The notes beneath the pieces are model-generated. The model ran no database searches and had not been told where the DNA came from. It saw only the letters and a list, made by a program, of their open reading frames with translations. A stretch of DNA of 64,000 nt from Cerasicoccus maritimus. Its GTDB lineage: Bacteria; Verrucomicrobiota; Verrucomicrobiia; Opitutales; Cerasicoccaceae. This document shows positions 33,715 through 43,329 of this stretch, in pieces. The stretch lies in NCBI GenBank assembly GCA_031296935.1, contig JAVDPD010000003.1, positions 186,001 to 250,000 of the forward strand. The letters run 5' to 3'. A program made the translations under genes and the position numbers. Each line of letters opens with the position of its first letter. The stretch's first letter is position 1.

Positions 33715-34704
33715 CTACCACGTCACGGCGACGGTTTGTCCGTTGGGCAGTGCGTTCACGAGTATCTTCCCGTCCTTGACGCTGGTTTCCAGGGATTGGC
33801 CCGAGGCGTCGGTCGCCTTGGCGGATACGGCTCCAGTCTCGGGGATGACCACCGTGAGCGGATGATTGAAAACAGCTTTGTCTTGCAAAGTATGAGTGAG
33901 CTTAAACGTGAGAGAGTTGCTCGTTTGGCTCGTCACGTCCAGCGTCGCGGCGTCACGCTCATAAACATAGCGGCCGACTTCGCCCAGTGGCGCAATCCAG
34001 ATGACGTGTTCTTTAGAGACGACCCATTCACAGTGTGCCTTGAATTCCTCTTTGCTTTTGAATGGTGAGTAGCCATTCACGACGGAGTGGATAACCGGGA
34101 TGAACCACTTGCCCTGGCTGACCGATTCTTCGATTTGAGCACGAGTTTTATGATCGTCCCATACGCGCTTACCCGCACTCCCATAGCCCGCTTTGATGGC
34201 ATTGGGCAGCTTCTCTGATTTTCGAAAGAAGTAGTGTTGTTCGTAAATGATCGCTTCAATTTCCGGGTTGTTCTTAGAGCCACCGGGCATGGCAAAAGAG
34301 ACGGATTGCTGGCCGGTATTTTGTTCAATCAGCCTCCCGCCGCCGTTAATTTTTTGGACTACTTGCTCAATTGGAATTTCGTGAAGGCGCGGTTTAATGG
34401 CGTCGTGGGTGCCAAGCTCGTGTCCATGCTCGACCATGCTCTTCGCCTGGTCCCAATGAATTGATTGGCTTGGGATTGTGTCGACGCGTGTGGGGATCAG
34501 GAAAAAGGTGCCCTTGATGCCGAGGGGGTCGATAATTTCCAGGGCGTCATCGACTTCGTGTTGGAAGCCATCATCGAAGGTGAAGCTGATGGCACCTTGC
34601 TTGTCATTGTAGTAGGGCGCTATGTAGGGCGCGGATGAGTTGGCAATGGCGCTACAACCAACGCTGATAACGGCCATCATTGCAAGTGAGCGTAAGGGGG
34701 GCAT
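33715..34704 (-). CDS. Secreted NodB-type polysaccharide deacetylase
   Basis: The 329-residue protein starts with a signal segment (about residues 1-22). Its first half is a NodB homology domain: ISFTFDDGFQHE holds the metal-binding Asp-Asp pair, GHELGTHD supplies the second motif and FAMPGG the third. The last 110 residues form an extra beta-rich domain. Such enzymes remove N- or O-acetyl groups from polysaccharides. The second motif differs from the usual H-S/T-x-x-x-H in lacking an obvious second histidine at the standard spacing. It is a single gene on the minus strand in a 170-base divergent arrangement with the GH78-like gene. Confidence 0.85.
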   Translation of the reverse strand: MPPLRSLAMMAVISVGCSAIANSSAPYIAPYYNDKQGAISFTFDDGFQHEVDDALEIIDPLGIKGTFFLIPTRVDTIPSQSIHWDQAKSMVEHGHELGTHDAIKPRLHEIPIEQVVQKINGGGRLIEQNTGQQSVSFAMPGGSKNNPEIEAIIYEQHYFFRKSEKLPNAIKAGYGSAGKRVWDDHKTRAQIEESVSQGKWFIPVIHSVVNGYSPFKSKEEFKAHCEWVVSKEHVIWIAPLGEVGRYVYERDAATLDVTSQTSNSLTFKLTHTLQDKAVFNHPLTVVIPETGAVSAKATDASGQSLETSVKDGKILVNALPNGQTVAVTW

Positions 34705-34874
34705 CTTAAAGATTTTGGGTCGAGATTAGGCTGGATATGTCGTTTTTTTGAAGGATCATACAAGTGATTATGGCAATGCGTCAATCTTAGAGTTGTATGG
34801 CTAGCTCTGAAAACCGTTTAGGAGACGTGAGTTTTGTCTGGCAATCTAACGCTAATGGTTAAAGTTGAAAGCGT

Positions 34875-37292
34875 ATGAGCCACCCCGATTTCCGATATTT
34901 ATCTGCTCCGATTGAACGTTTGTCTGGTGACGCGAATTTACAGGTAGGGCACCCAGCTGAACGTGCTTCCTGGGTTTGGGCGCCCAATGTTCCTAGCACT
35001 GGAACGGTATTTCTGGAGTTCTCGCTGGAGTTCGATTGGGCGGAAGAAGAGCGCCCACTGGATATTCACGTGACGGCAGACCAACGCTTTCAACTATACC
35101 TGGATGGCGAGGATATCGCCTTTGGTCCAGATAGATGTGACATCCTACACTGGTCGGTATCTTCGCTACGCATCCCCGTGAGTAAAGGCCGCCATCAACT
35201 GAAGGCGTTGGTCTGGACGCTGCCCCTGGCCAGTGAGCCGACGCCGAGCCCTGATGAGGAGAATCAGCTCGTGGAGGCTGAGCCGATTGCGCCAATGGGG
35301 CAAATGTCTTACCGTGGCGGATTTTTACTTTGCGCCGCAGAGTTAAGCGACTTCGAGGTACTAAACACTGGGTTGGCTCCCTGGCGGGTTCGTGACATCA
35401 GTGATGCCGTTTCACTCAAGCGAATAGAGGGGCTGAGCTACCACGATATCGGCCCGTCCTTTACGATCAATTTGCAAAAGTGGAACAGCATTGTTGAGCC
35501 GACGCCGGTGGTGGAGATTCGTGCGCCTCTGAAAAGCCAAAAGACTGGTGTGTTGCGTCAGGGGTGGGTGTTGGATAACACTTACATACCCGAGCAAGCA
35601 CGCATTAAGGTGGCACCCGGGAAGGTGCGCGGTTTGCGTTCCATTTCTGAAGATGCCTGGACCGAGAGCTCTGAAGCCAGTGAGTTGACTGCCTGGCAGG
35701 CATTACTTTGCAATGCAAAGCAAATTGAAATTCCTGCGAACTCAGCGATCGAAGTGCTGTGGGATTTTGAAGAATATCTTTGCGGTTATCCATACTTGGA
35801 AGCGACTGGGGCAGGTGCAACCATTGAGATTGAATGGGCAGAGTCACTTTACCATTGGCCGGAAGGCGAAGTCTTGGAGGCAGATTGCCCGAAGGGCAAC
35901 CGCAGCGAGATAGCTGGTAAATACTGGCTAGGGTTTGGCGATGTATTTGAGTTGTCCAGTTTGGCCAGCAAAGTCACTACCCCGCTGATTTGGTGGCGCT
36001 CGGGCCGCTACTTGCGCGTTCGTTTTCGCACTGGCAACGACTCTTTGTCCGTAACGCGTTTGCAAGTTGTTTCGACGGGATATCCCATTCGTATGAATGC
36101 GCGTTGGCAGTCGAGTGACGTAGAGTGGGATGGCATCATGCAACTCATGGCGAAGGGTTTGGAGTTTGGTGCGCATGAAACTTGGACGGACTGCCCCTAC
36201 TACGAGCAAATGATGTATGTCGGCGACACACGTTTGCACGGACTGTCGAACTACGCGTGCTATGAGGACGATCGGCTGACTCGTCGCGCGATTGAGCTCT
36301 TTGATTGGTCTCGCATTGGCTCAGCTGGGGAGTTGGTTTCCGAGCGCTATCCTTGCCACTTGCGTCAAGAGTGCTCCACTTATGCGATGATGTGGGTGTG
36401 GATGGTTCATGACTTCCTCATGTGGCGGGATGACTTCGACTTCGTCCGTGCGCGCTTGCCTGGCATGCGTAGTTTACTGGAGTCGTTGTTGCCGCTCATC
36501 ACCAAGGAAGGTGTGTTGGGGCCTATTCCGGGCTGGCCGTTTGTGGACTGGGAGCGCTCGTGGGATACTGGTTGCGGTCCGGGGGTGCGAGAAGGTGATT
36601 CATCGATCCTTTCATTGCATCTGGTCATCACACTCAAGGCAGCGGCTGACATTGAAGCTGCTGTTGGCGAACCGCTGATGCAGCAGCGGTACTTGGAAAA
36701 AGCGGAAGAGTTGATCGACGCCGTGATGCGTTTATACTGGGACAGCGAACGCAACTTATTCCTCGATTCGCGTTTGTCCAGTCAGACCAGTGAGCATGCT
36801 CAAGTCCTGGCGTTACTCACTGGTATGCTGAGCGAAGAGCACGAAGCTGCATGCCTGGACGCGCTGCTCAACACATCGCTCGATGCACATTGTACGATCT
36901 ATTTCTCTCACTATCTGCTCGAAGTGTTAACGCGCTATGGGCAAAGCGAGGCCTACTTTGACAAATTAAAATTCTGGCGTGAATTGCCAGCGCAAGGCTT
37001 TGTCTCTCTGCCCGAGGCACCAGAGCCTTCACGCAGCGATTGTCATGGCTGGGGGGCGCACCCGATGTTCCATAGTTTCGCATCGGTGGCGGGCGTGCGT
37101 CCAGCAGAGCCTGCCTTTGCGAAGATCCGTGTGCAGCCAATGCCGGGGCCACTGGAACACTTCCGTGTCGTGATGCCGCATCCGCGAGGTGAAATCGTGG
37201 TGAGTGGCAAACGCGAGGCTGGTCGCATGAGAATTGATGTCGCGGCGCCAGCAGGCATTGAAATCGATCTCGACGAGTGTTACTGCATCTAG
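34875..37292 (+). CDS. GH78-like alpha-L-rhamnosidase
   Basis: The 805-residue protein has the GH78 layout: beta-sandwich domains in the first 400 residues, then an alpha/alpha-barrel. The start of the barrel has AHETWTDCPYYEQMMYVGDTRLHGL, where the D-x-x-D-like acids and the aromatic residues match GH78 catalytic motifs, and later EGDSSILSLHLVITLKA and FLDSRLSSQTSEHAQ. A final beta-domain has RVVMPHPRGEIVV. No signal peptide is present, so it probably works in the cytoplasm on imported oligosaccharides. Terminal rhamnose in the substrate is therefore likely. The next gene begins 6 bases after its stop. Confidence 0.88.
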   Translation: MSHPDFRYLSAPIERLSGDANLQVGHPAERASWVWAPNVPSTGTVFLEFSLEFDWAEEERPLDIHVTADQRFQLYLDGEDIAFGPDRCDILHWSVSSLRIPVSKGRHQLKALVWTLPLASEPTPSPDEENQLVEAEPIAPMGQMSYRGGFLLCAAELSDFEVLNTGLAPWRVRDISDAVSLKRIEGLSYHDIGPSFTINLQKWNSIVEPTPVVEIRAPLKSQKTGVLRQGWVLDNTYIPEQARIKVAPGKVRGLRSISEDAWTESSEASELTAWQALLCNAKQIEIPANSAIEVLWDFEEYLCGYPYLEATGAGATIEIEWAESLYHWPEGEVLEADCPKGNRSEIAGKYWLGFGDVFELSSLASKVTTPLIWWRSGRYLRVRFRTGNDSLSVTRLQVVSTGYPIRMNARWQSSDVEWDGIMQLMAKGLEFGAHETWTDCPYYEQMMYVGDTRLHGLSNYACYEDDRLTRRAIELFDWSRIGSAGELVSERYPCHLRQECSTYAMMWVWMVHDFLMWRDDFDFVRARLPGMRSLLESLLPLITKEGVLGPIPGWPFVDWERSWDTGCGPGVREGDSSILSLHLVITLKAAADIEAAVGEPLMQQRYLEKAEELIDAVMRLYWDSERNLFLDSRLSSQTSEHAQVLALLTGMLSEEHEAACLDALLNTSLDAHCTIYFSHYLLEVLTRYGQSEAYFDKLKFWRELPAQGFVSLPEAPEPSRSDCHGWGAHPMFHSFASVAGVRPAEPAFAKIRVQPMPGPLEHFRVVMPHPRGEIVVSGKREAGRMRIDVAAPAGIEIDLDECYCI

Positions 37293-37298
37293 TTTCGC

Positions 37299-38303
37299 AT
37301 GAAAGCAACATTCCCTGAAAAAACGTATTTTCAAGGTGCGATTAGCTTTGAGCGAGGCGCTGATTACATTCGCCCTTGGCGTTTGCCCTACGAAGAGTTC
37401 GCGCTTTTTGAGCCGGAAGAATCCGTTCCGGATAAAGCCGGGCGTGCCGCTGGCATTCGTTTACGCTTTCAAACGAATAGCCCGATTGTTGAGCTGGAAG
37501 CAACCTGTACGCAAGATACCTTCCCGCTGATTGACTTAGTGGCGGAGAATCAAATTCTGGCGACCAATGGGCCGGTGGGCAATGGCGAGGTTTTTCGCTT
37601 TCCGGGTTTGGATGGAGAGCTGCGGACGTATGAGCTGTGGCTCCCGGTGTTTTCACAAGTGCGGGTGAGAGCATTGCGCGTAGCCGATGGCGCGACGCTG
37701 GAGCCAGTTGCTGACGAGCGAGTTCGCTGGTTGACCTACGGCAGTTCGATTACTCATTGCCGCACGAGTTACAGCCCGGCTCGTGCTTGGCCAGCCACGG
37801 CGGCGCGCGAGCTGGATCTTAATTTGACCTGCCTTGGCTATGGTGGTAATTGCCATTTGGAGCCGATGGTTGCCCGCATGATTCGCGATCAAGCAGCGGA
37901 CATCATTACCCTGAAGCTGGGCATCAACGTGTATGGCAGCGGCTCTTTGAATATGCGCACGTTCCGCCATGCGGTTATTGGGCTGGTGAAGTTGATTCGC
38001 GAGAAGCATCCTGAAACGCCCATCGGACTCATTACACCTATTTACGGTTGCGAGCGCGAAGAAAGTCCGAATGGAGTGGGCATGACTCTTGAAAATTATC
38101 GCGAAGAATTGCGCGGTGCTTACAAGGCCTTGAAGTCACTTTGCGATGCAAAGTTATTCTTGTTTGAAGGAACTGAGTTGTTTGGAGAGGATGAAAAACA
38201 ATTGCTACCGGACAACTTGCACCCGAACGGCGAAGGCTATGAGTTAATGGGGAAGCGGGCGGCTGAAAAAATTCTCCCGGTCTTACTCGATGCTCGAGCT
38301 TAG
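37299..38303 (+). CDS. SGNH/GDSL-type hydrolase (probable glycan esterase)
   Basis: The 334-residue protein has an N-terminal beta-rich domain of about 140 residues and a C-terminal SGNH hydrolase domain. The nucleophile serine lies in LTYGSSITH, the oxyanion glycine in YGGNCHLE, ITLKLGINVYG stands at the block with the conserved Asn, and the catalytic Asp-x-x-His is in LPDNLHPNGEGY. Such enzymes remove acetyl or other acyl groups from sugars. It lacks a signal peptide. The 6-base gap after the GH78-like gene indicates cotranscription, so it may deacylate rhamnose-containing oligosaccharides. Confidence 0.85.
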   Translation: MKATFPEKTYFQGAISFERGADYIRPWRLPYEEFALFEPEESVPDKAGRAAGIRLRFQTNSPIVELEATCTQDTFPLIDLVAENQILATNGPVGNGEVFRFPGLDGELRTYELWLPVFSQVRVRALRVADGATLEPVADERVRWLTYGSSITHCRTSYSPARAWPATAARELDLNLTCLGYGGNCHLEPMVARMIRDQAADIITLKLGINVYGSGSLNMRTFRHAVIGLVKLIREKHPETPIGLITPIYGCEREESPNGVGMTLENYREELRGAYKALKSLCDAKLFLFEGTELFGEDEKQLLPDNLHPNGEGYELMGKRAAEKILPVLLDARA

Positions 38304-38318
38304 TCCCTGCGGTTACCG

Positions 38319-38681
38319 CTATGCGAGGTTGCTCGCGTAGCTTGTAATCGAGGCGATGTCTGCCAGATCGACATCGTCGATTGAGAACAATGCCAGCAGT
38401 GCGATCATCGTGCCGGTGGCGAGGATCATGCCCGCCATGAATAGCCAGAACAGCAGCTGCTTGTCGTAGATCAGGTGCATGAACCAGAGAATAACCGCGA
38501 AAAACTTAATAACCGACAGGACGATGAGGACGCTCATCACGATGCTTGCTGCCCAGGGCAGGAAGATGATGACGATCTCAATGCCCGTGAGCACCGCCAG
38601 CGCCATTGCGAGGTTGAAGAAGGTGTGGTAACGCGCGTTTTCAAGGATCGCGGCTTCTTTCCAGGTGGTGGCGTGGGACAT
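38319..38681 (-). CDS. Cytochrome c oxidase subunit IV-like (CtaF/CyoD type)
   Basis: The 120-residue protein has three membrane helices (FFNLAMALAVLTGIEIVIIF, VLIVLSVIKFFAVILWFMHL, LFWLFMAGMILATGTMIALL), the standard topology of the small prokaryotic subunit IV that aids assembly or stability of the oxidase. The ATG at 38681 gives the family N-terminus; open frame upstream of it is not coding. It is the last gene of the oxidase operon, 71 bases after subunit III. Confidence 0.86.
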   Translation of the reverse strand: MSHATTWKEAAILENARYHTFFNLAMALAVLTGIEIVIIFLPWAASIVMSVLIVLSVIKFFAVILWFMHLIYDKQLLFWLFMAGMILATGTMIALLALFSIDDVDLADIASITSYASNLA

Positions 38682-38752
38682 GGAGTGGGAGGTTAAAGCT
38701 TTAAGATTTAAGTTTAAAGTGGGGTGTGAACGGATAATTCGAAACTCGCTAA

Positions 38753-39583
38753 CTAAAGTTCGATGTATTCGACGAGATAAACGACGGTGAAGATGACGAT
38801 CCATACGATGTCGACGAAGTGCCAGTAAAGGCCGGCTATTTCCACATCGATGGCGTTGCGCGGGGTGAGGCGCCCAGAGTAACTGTAGATCAGCATCGAG
38901 AATAGCCACAGCACGCCGATGGCTACGTGGGTGCCGTGGGTGCCCGTCATCACGTAAAATGTGGAGCCAAATACGCTGTTTTGCAGGCTGAGCCCGGGCA
39001 CCTTTTTCAGCTCTTTAAACTCGGTGAGCTCGTAGCCGTGGTGTTCGTGGAGGAAGTTGGCTTTGGCCGCTGCGGTGTCGGCGACGTCGTGGAAAACGCC
39101 TTCGTTCGCCTCGGTTCCAGAGACTTCCTCGCCCGCGGCGTTGGTGGCGGTCCATTCATACCAGCCTTGCCCGTGGAAGAAGTGCTGGAACTCATACACC
39201 TGGCCGCCGAGGAATATGAGGCCGAAGAGGATGACGCCAAAGGTGTAGCGACGGAAACTTTCAATCGCGCCCTTGTGCATCGCGGAGACCGCGAGCGCCA
39301 TCAGGAACGAGCTCATCAGCAGGATGAACGTCGAGAAAGACGTGAGCTCGATGTCGAAGGTGCCGGTGATGTCCACGGCGCCTTCCTGTGGATGGCCGAA
39401 GGGGTAAAGCTTGCGGTAGATGAGGTGTGTGGAGATCAGCGTGCCGAAGAACATGCAGTCCGACGCGAGGAAGAGCCACATGATGAGCTTCTTGTTCTCG
39501 ATGCCGGTATTGGTATGCGAGTCGGCGTGGATTTCTTCCAGCAGCTTGTCGTCGAGGGGTGGGTTGGCGGTTTGGGAAGCCAT
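38753..39583 (-). CDS. ctaE: Cytochrome c oxidase subunit III
   Basis: The 276-residue protein is a seven-helix-type subunit III. Helices include KLIMWLFLASDCMFFGTLIS, with the conserved W-L-F-x-x-S-E-like start, TFILLMSSFLMALAVSAMH, FGVILFGLIFLGGQVYEFQH, YVMTGTHGTHVAIGVLWLF and YWHFVDIVWIVIFTVVYLVEY. The THGxHV and YWHFVD motifs are diagnostic. An insertion of about 55 residues between helices 3 and 4 (from about residue 135) is charged and probably periplasmic. It is 25 bases after the subunit I gene. Confidence 0.92.
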   Translation of the reverse strand: MASQTANPPLDDKLLEEIHADSHTNTGIENKKLIMWLFLASDCMFFGTLISTHLIYRKLYPFGHPQEGAVDITGTFDIELTSFSTFILLMSSFLMALAVSAMHKGAIESFRRYTFGVILFGLIFLGGQVYEFQHFFHGQGWYEWTATNAAGEEVSGTEANEGVFHDVADTAAAKANFLHEHHGYELTEFKELKKVPGLSLQNSVFGSTFYVMTGTHGTHVAIGVLWLFSMLIYSYSGRLTPRNAIDVEIAGLYWHFVDIVWIVIFTVVYLVEYIEL

Positions 39584-39608
39584 GGGTCAGATCAAAAGTT
39601 GGGCAGGG

Positions 39609-41645
39609 TTAGTGGGCGGCAGTGGCGACAGGGGAGTCCGTGGGTTTTTTAGCGGCTTCGCCGTCGTGGGGCGGTTCCAAGTGATAGCCACCGGGGCCTT
39701 CGAGCGCCCAGAAGTAAATGCCAACGACCACTAGGCCGAGGCCGGTGATGACGCAGTAGCCGGCAAAGGGAACGCCTGCCGCGTAGAACGCCATCGAGGT
39801 GCCAAAGAGCGCGAAGCCAAAGCCGCAGAGCAGTGGCCACCACGATTGGCTGGGCATGTGGATGCCGTGGCCATCGTCGGGCTGGTAGTCCATTTTCTTG
39901 TCACCGTGCTTGTGGACCCAGTAGCAATCGCGGGCTTGGACAATCGGCGTGGCGGCAAAGTTGTACGCGGGTACCGGGGTGGGGGTGGACCATTCCAGCG
40001 TGCGGCCGTCCCAGGGGTCGGCAGGGGACTTCGGGCCCTTAACGGCGGTCCAGGCCAAGTTGACGAAGCAGAGGAAAACACCGATGCCGAGAATGAAGGC
40101 ACCGATCGTGGCGACGAGGTTCCACAGGTCCCAACCCATGTCGCCGAGGTAGGTGTGCGTGCGGCGCGGCATACCGGTGAGGCCCAGGTAATGCATCGGG
40201 AAGAAGGTGATGTTGAACCCCGCAATGACGAGGACTGCGGTCAGGTAGCCCAGTTTCTGGTTGGGCATGCGGCCGAAGATTTTCGGCACCCAGAAATAGA
40301 GGCCGGCCAGCAGGCCGAGGAGCACACCGCCGAGGAGCACGTAGTGGAAGTGCGCGACAACGAAGTAGCTGTCCTGCTGTTGCGCGTCGGCGGGGGCAGA
40401 AGAGTGCATGATGCCGGTGAAGCCGCCCATCATGAACATCCAGATGAAGCCCAGTGCGAACACCATCGGCACGGTAAACTTGATGCGGCCGCCCCAGAGC
40501 GAGCCCATCCAGTTAAAGATCTTAACGCCGGTCGGCACGGCGATGGCCATGGTGAGCAGAGAGAAGGCGGCAGTGGCGATCTTGCCCAGGCCGGTAGTAA
40601 ACATGTGGTGCGACCAAACGGCGAAACCGAGGAAGCCGATCACCGCGCCCGAGAACACAATGATCGGGTAACCGAAGAGCGGTTTCTTGGAAAAGGTCGG
40701 CAGGATTTCCGACACGATGCCCATTGCGGGCAGCACGAGAATGTAAACTTCCGGGTGACCAAACACCCAGAACAAGTGCTGCCAGAGTATCGGCTGACCG
40801 CCGTTTTCGATGCGGAAGAAATTGGTGCCGAAGAGGCGGTCGAACATCAACTCGGCTAGTGCGATGGTGATGGCCGGGAACGCGAAGATGATCAGGAAGC
40901 TCGTGATGAGCGTCATCCAGGTGAAGACCGGCAGGCGCATCATCGTCATGCCTGGCGCGCGCATGTTGAGGATCGTCACGATGAAGTTGAACGACGCCGC
41001 GAGCGAGGCGATGCCGAGGATTTGCAGGCCGACAATCCAGAAGTCCGTGCCGATGCCGGTGTATTCGCGGCCAGTCAGCGGCGCATAGCCGAACCAACCA
41101 CCGGCGGGTGCGATTTGCGAGAGCGGTTGGTCGGCGCCCATGATTGTCAGCGAGTCGCCAAACCAGCCAACGGTGTGCGCAAACTGGAAGAACCAACTGA
41201 CATTGAGCACGGTGGCCCCGGCAACAAAGGTCCACAGCGAAAAGGTGTTGAGTCGGGGGAAGGCGACGTCGCGCGCGCCAATTTGCAGTGGGACGAGGAA
41301 ATTAAAGAACGCGGCTGAGAGCGGCATGACGCCGAGGAAGATCATCGTCGTGCCGTGCATCGTGAAGAGCTGGTTGTAGAGCTCGGCGGTGATCAGGTGG
41401 TTTTCCGAGGTGGCCAACTGCGCGCGGATGAGCAACGCTTCAATCCCGCCCACGAGGAAGAAGAACATCGCGGCGGCACCATACATGATGCCGATCTTCT
41501 TGTGGTCCACCGTGGTTAGCCAGTCGATGATGCCGCTGTGACGATCAGGGCGCGTCAGGCCAAGGTGGGACTTCTCCGGCGCGAGCTGGGTCTTGTCCGC
41601 GACGGCGTGGTGATGATGGGGGTCTGCGACGTGGGTGGCGCTCAT
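39609..41645 (-). CDS. ctaD: Cytochrome c oxidase subunit I
   Basis: The 678-residue protein is the catalytic core of an A-type haem-copper oxidase: it reduces oxygen to water and pumps protons. HPEVYILVLPAMGI contains the copper B histidine cross-linked to tyrosine, WSHHMFTTG the other copper ligands, and HFHYVLLGG the haem ligands. The HPEVY sequence with the downstream pattern fits the A1 family. The first 20 residues are His-rich, and the chain is about 120 residues longer than a minimal subunit I, with two extra C-terminal helices as in caa3-type enzymes. It lies 26 bases after subunit II. Confidence 0.94.
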   Translation of the reverse strand: MSATHVADPHHHHAVADKTQLAPEKSHLGLTRPDRHSGIIDWLTTVDHKKIGIMYGAAAMFFFLVGGIEALLIRAQLATSENHLITAELYNQLFTMHGTTMIFLGVMPLSAAFFNFLVPLQIGARDVAFPRLNTFSLWTFVAGATVLNVSWFFQFAHTVGWFGDSLTIMGADQPLSQIAPAGGWFGYAPLTGREYTGIGTDFWIVGLQILGIASLAASFNFIVTILNMRAPGMTMMRLPVFTWMTLITSFLIIFAFPAITIALAELMFDRLFGTNFFRIENGGQPILWQHLFWVFGHPEVYILVLPAMGIVSEILPTFSKKPLFGYPIIVFSGAVIGFLGFAVWSHHMFTTGLGKIATAAFSLLTMAIAVPTGVKIFNWMGSLWGGRIKFTVPMVFALGFIWMFMMGGFTGIMHSSAPADAQQQDSYFVVAHFHYVLLGGVLLGLLAGLYFWVPKIFGRMPNQKLGYLTAVLVIAGFNITFFPMHYLGLTGMPRRTHTYLGDMGWDLWNLVATIGAFILGIGVFLCFVNLAWTAVKGPKSPADPWDGRTLEWSTPTPVPAYNFAATPIVQARDCYWVHKHGDKKMDYQPDDGHGIHMPSQSWWPLLCGFGFALFGTSMAFYAAGVPFAGYCVITGLGLVVVGIYFWALEGPGGYHLEPPHDGEAAKKPTDSPVATAAH

Positions 41646-41671
41646 GATTTAAAGTGGGTAGGTCGGAAAAA

Positions 41672-43165
41672 TTACTTCAGGGACTGGAGGAAGGCGGTGA
41701 GCTCGTGGAACTCCTTTTGCGTGAGCCAACCGCTGACGCTGGCCAGTTTGTCCATCATCTCGGGGTTGTCCTCGATGCGCTCAACGATGTGGCGCAGGGT
41801 CAGTTGATTGCTGACCACGGCCGTAATGGCGGCATTTGGATCTTCCTTCAGCTCGGCAAGTTGCTCTTTGGAAACGCCGGCGCTGGTCAGGTCTTTGTCG
41901 GTCAGGCCAATCTCGCTCATGGCTCCGTAGGTCAGGCCGGAGTATTTGTAGTCGATCAGGCCGGCGTCCATACGCTCATACATGAGGTTGCCGGGCTTGT
42001 AAAAGTGCGACTTGGAAATCCACTCAAAGATGTTTTCCCGCTGTTTTTCTGCGTCCAAGCCGCCATCTTCAGTGTATTGATTCAGGATGCCAGCGGCGAT
42101 GGATTTGCGCTCGCCGAGCTTGGTCAGGTTGGGAGCGGAGGGGCCGGCTGCAGGTGAGCCGTCGATGGCGTGGCAGACCATGCACTTGCCTTTGCCGAAG
42201 AAATGCTGGGCACCGGCGGTGATGGCGTCTTTGGACGGATCGCCGGTTAGAAGGGACTGCGGGTCCTTGGCGTTGGCCATCGACCACGCCATCCAGTTGT
42301 CTTGGTTGGTGGGCTCGGGCGTTTCGTCGGTGGGTTCCATTTGGAAGCCCGCGGGCGCGGGGGCGCCTTCTTTGTAGCTCGCGATCCAGTCGTTGAACTC
42401 CTCATCGCTGACGACTTCTGCGCGGAAGAGCATGTAGGCGTGGGCCTCGCCGCAGTATTCCGCGCATTGGCCGAAGTAGTAGCCTTCTTCCTCGGCCATG
42501 AGCCACATCCAGTTCTTGCGGCCGGGAACGATGTCCACCTTGCCACCCAGCTTGGGGAGCCAGAAGGAGTGAATGACGTCGTAGCCGCGAAGGTTGAATT
42601 TCACGACCTTGCCCTTGGGGATGACAAATTCGTTGGCAGTCGTGATGCCGAGCTGCGGGTATTCAAAAGAGAACCACCACTGCCAGCCGCGCACGGTGAT
42701 CTCGAGCACGTTGTCTTTTTCCTCGGGGGAAATCAGGCCGCGGTCCATGTAAGCGCCGAGCTTGGATTCCTGGTAGTAGGGTTGGTCTTCAGGGAGGTCG
42801 TGGGTAAACCAGATTGCGCGCAGCGTCGGCACAGCGATGACGACCAGGAACGCAATGGACGCGCCAATCAGGCCAATTTCGATCAGCGGGTTGCCGTGGC
42901 CCTGAGACGGCATTGGCTTGTTTTCGTCCCCCGGCTTTTCGCGGAAGCGCCACACGACCCATACCAGCGCACCGCCGACGAGCACGAAGATGAGCGTGCA
43001 GACCCAGACGGTGATCATGAACAGCTCCAGCTGCTTCTGGGCGACGGGGCCCTTGGGGTCCAGGCTGGACTGCGGCGTGGTGATGCTGCAACCCGTTATC
43101 CACAGGCACATTAAAAGAAAACCGAGCCTGGAGAACAGGCGACGAAAGCGGGGGTATCTAGTCAT
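41672..43165 (-). CDS. ctaC: Cytochrome c oxidase subunit II fused to cytochrome c
   Basis: This 497-residue protein is an anchored subunit II of caa3 type. A lipoprotein-like signal ends at Cys26 (WITGC), two membrane helices follow (around residues 45-70 and 90-115), and the CuA site is CAEYCGEAH with Cys234, Cys238 and His242. The C-terminal third is a cytochrome c domain with the haem site CMVCH (residues 328-332). Electrons are thus taken up at the fused haem c. The ATG at 43165 is chosen because it gives the lipoprotein signal; longer frames add no useful residues. It is the promoter-proximal gene of the oxidase operon. Confidence 0.92.
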   Translation of the reverse strand: MTRYPRFRRLFSRLGFLLMCLWITGCSITTPQSSLDPKGPVAQKQLELFMITVWVCTLIFVLVGGALVWVVWRFREKPGDENKPMPSQGHGNPLIEIGLIGASIAFLVVIAVPTLRAIWFTHDLPEDQPYYQESKLGAYMDRGLISPEEKDNVLEITVRGWQWWFSFEYPQLGITTANEFVIPKGKVVKFNLRGYDVIHSFWLPKLGGKVDIVPGRKNWMWLMAEEEGYYFGQCAEYCGEAHAYMLFRAEVVSDEEFNDWIASYKEGAPAPAGFQMEPTDETPEPTNQDNWMAWSMANAKDPQSLLTGDPSKDAITAGAQHFFGKGKCMVCHAIDGSPAAGPSAPNLTKLGERKSIAAGILNQYTEDGGLDAEKQRENIFEWISKSHFYKPGNLMYERMDAGLIDYKYSGLTYGAMSEIGLTDKDLTSAGVSKEQLAELKEDPNAAITAVVSNQLTLRHIVERIEDNPEMMDKLASVSGWLTQKEFHELTAFLQSLK

Positions 43166-43230
43166 GTGTTTCTGAGCGAAAGTCAAAGCAGGTAGAGTCG
43201 CCGTAGGGGGGCGGCTAAGGGGTGAGTTGA

Positions 43231-43286
43231 TTCTAATGGCGTTTAGAACACCTTCTAATGTGTTTAGCATGTGCTTGAGTTCAAGC
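43231..43286. promoter_or_regulatory. Tandem repeat and palindrome between oxidase and azurin genes
   Basis: In the 164-base divergent gap two direct repeats, TTCTAATGGCGTTTAGAA at 43231 and TTCTAATGTGTTTAGCA at 43253, are spaced 22 bases apart (two helical turns). A near-palindrome, GCTTGAGTTCAAGC, lies at 43273-43286. Such an arrangement would suit binding of a dimeric regulator that controls both the oxidase operon and the copper protein, but no binding protein can be named. Confidence 0.45.
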
Positions 43287-43329
43287 GGAATATTGCTTTA
43301 CCGCCAATTACCACATTAACTCACGAACC

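Noticed and set aside
39846..40859. A 337-residue plus-strand frame opposite cytochrome oxidase subunit I
   Set aside because: It is antisense to the conserved subunit I gene; the composition (Glu, His, Gly-rich) is typical for antisense of membrane helices.
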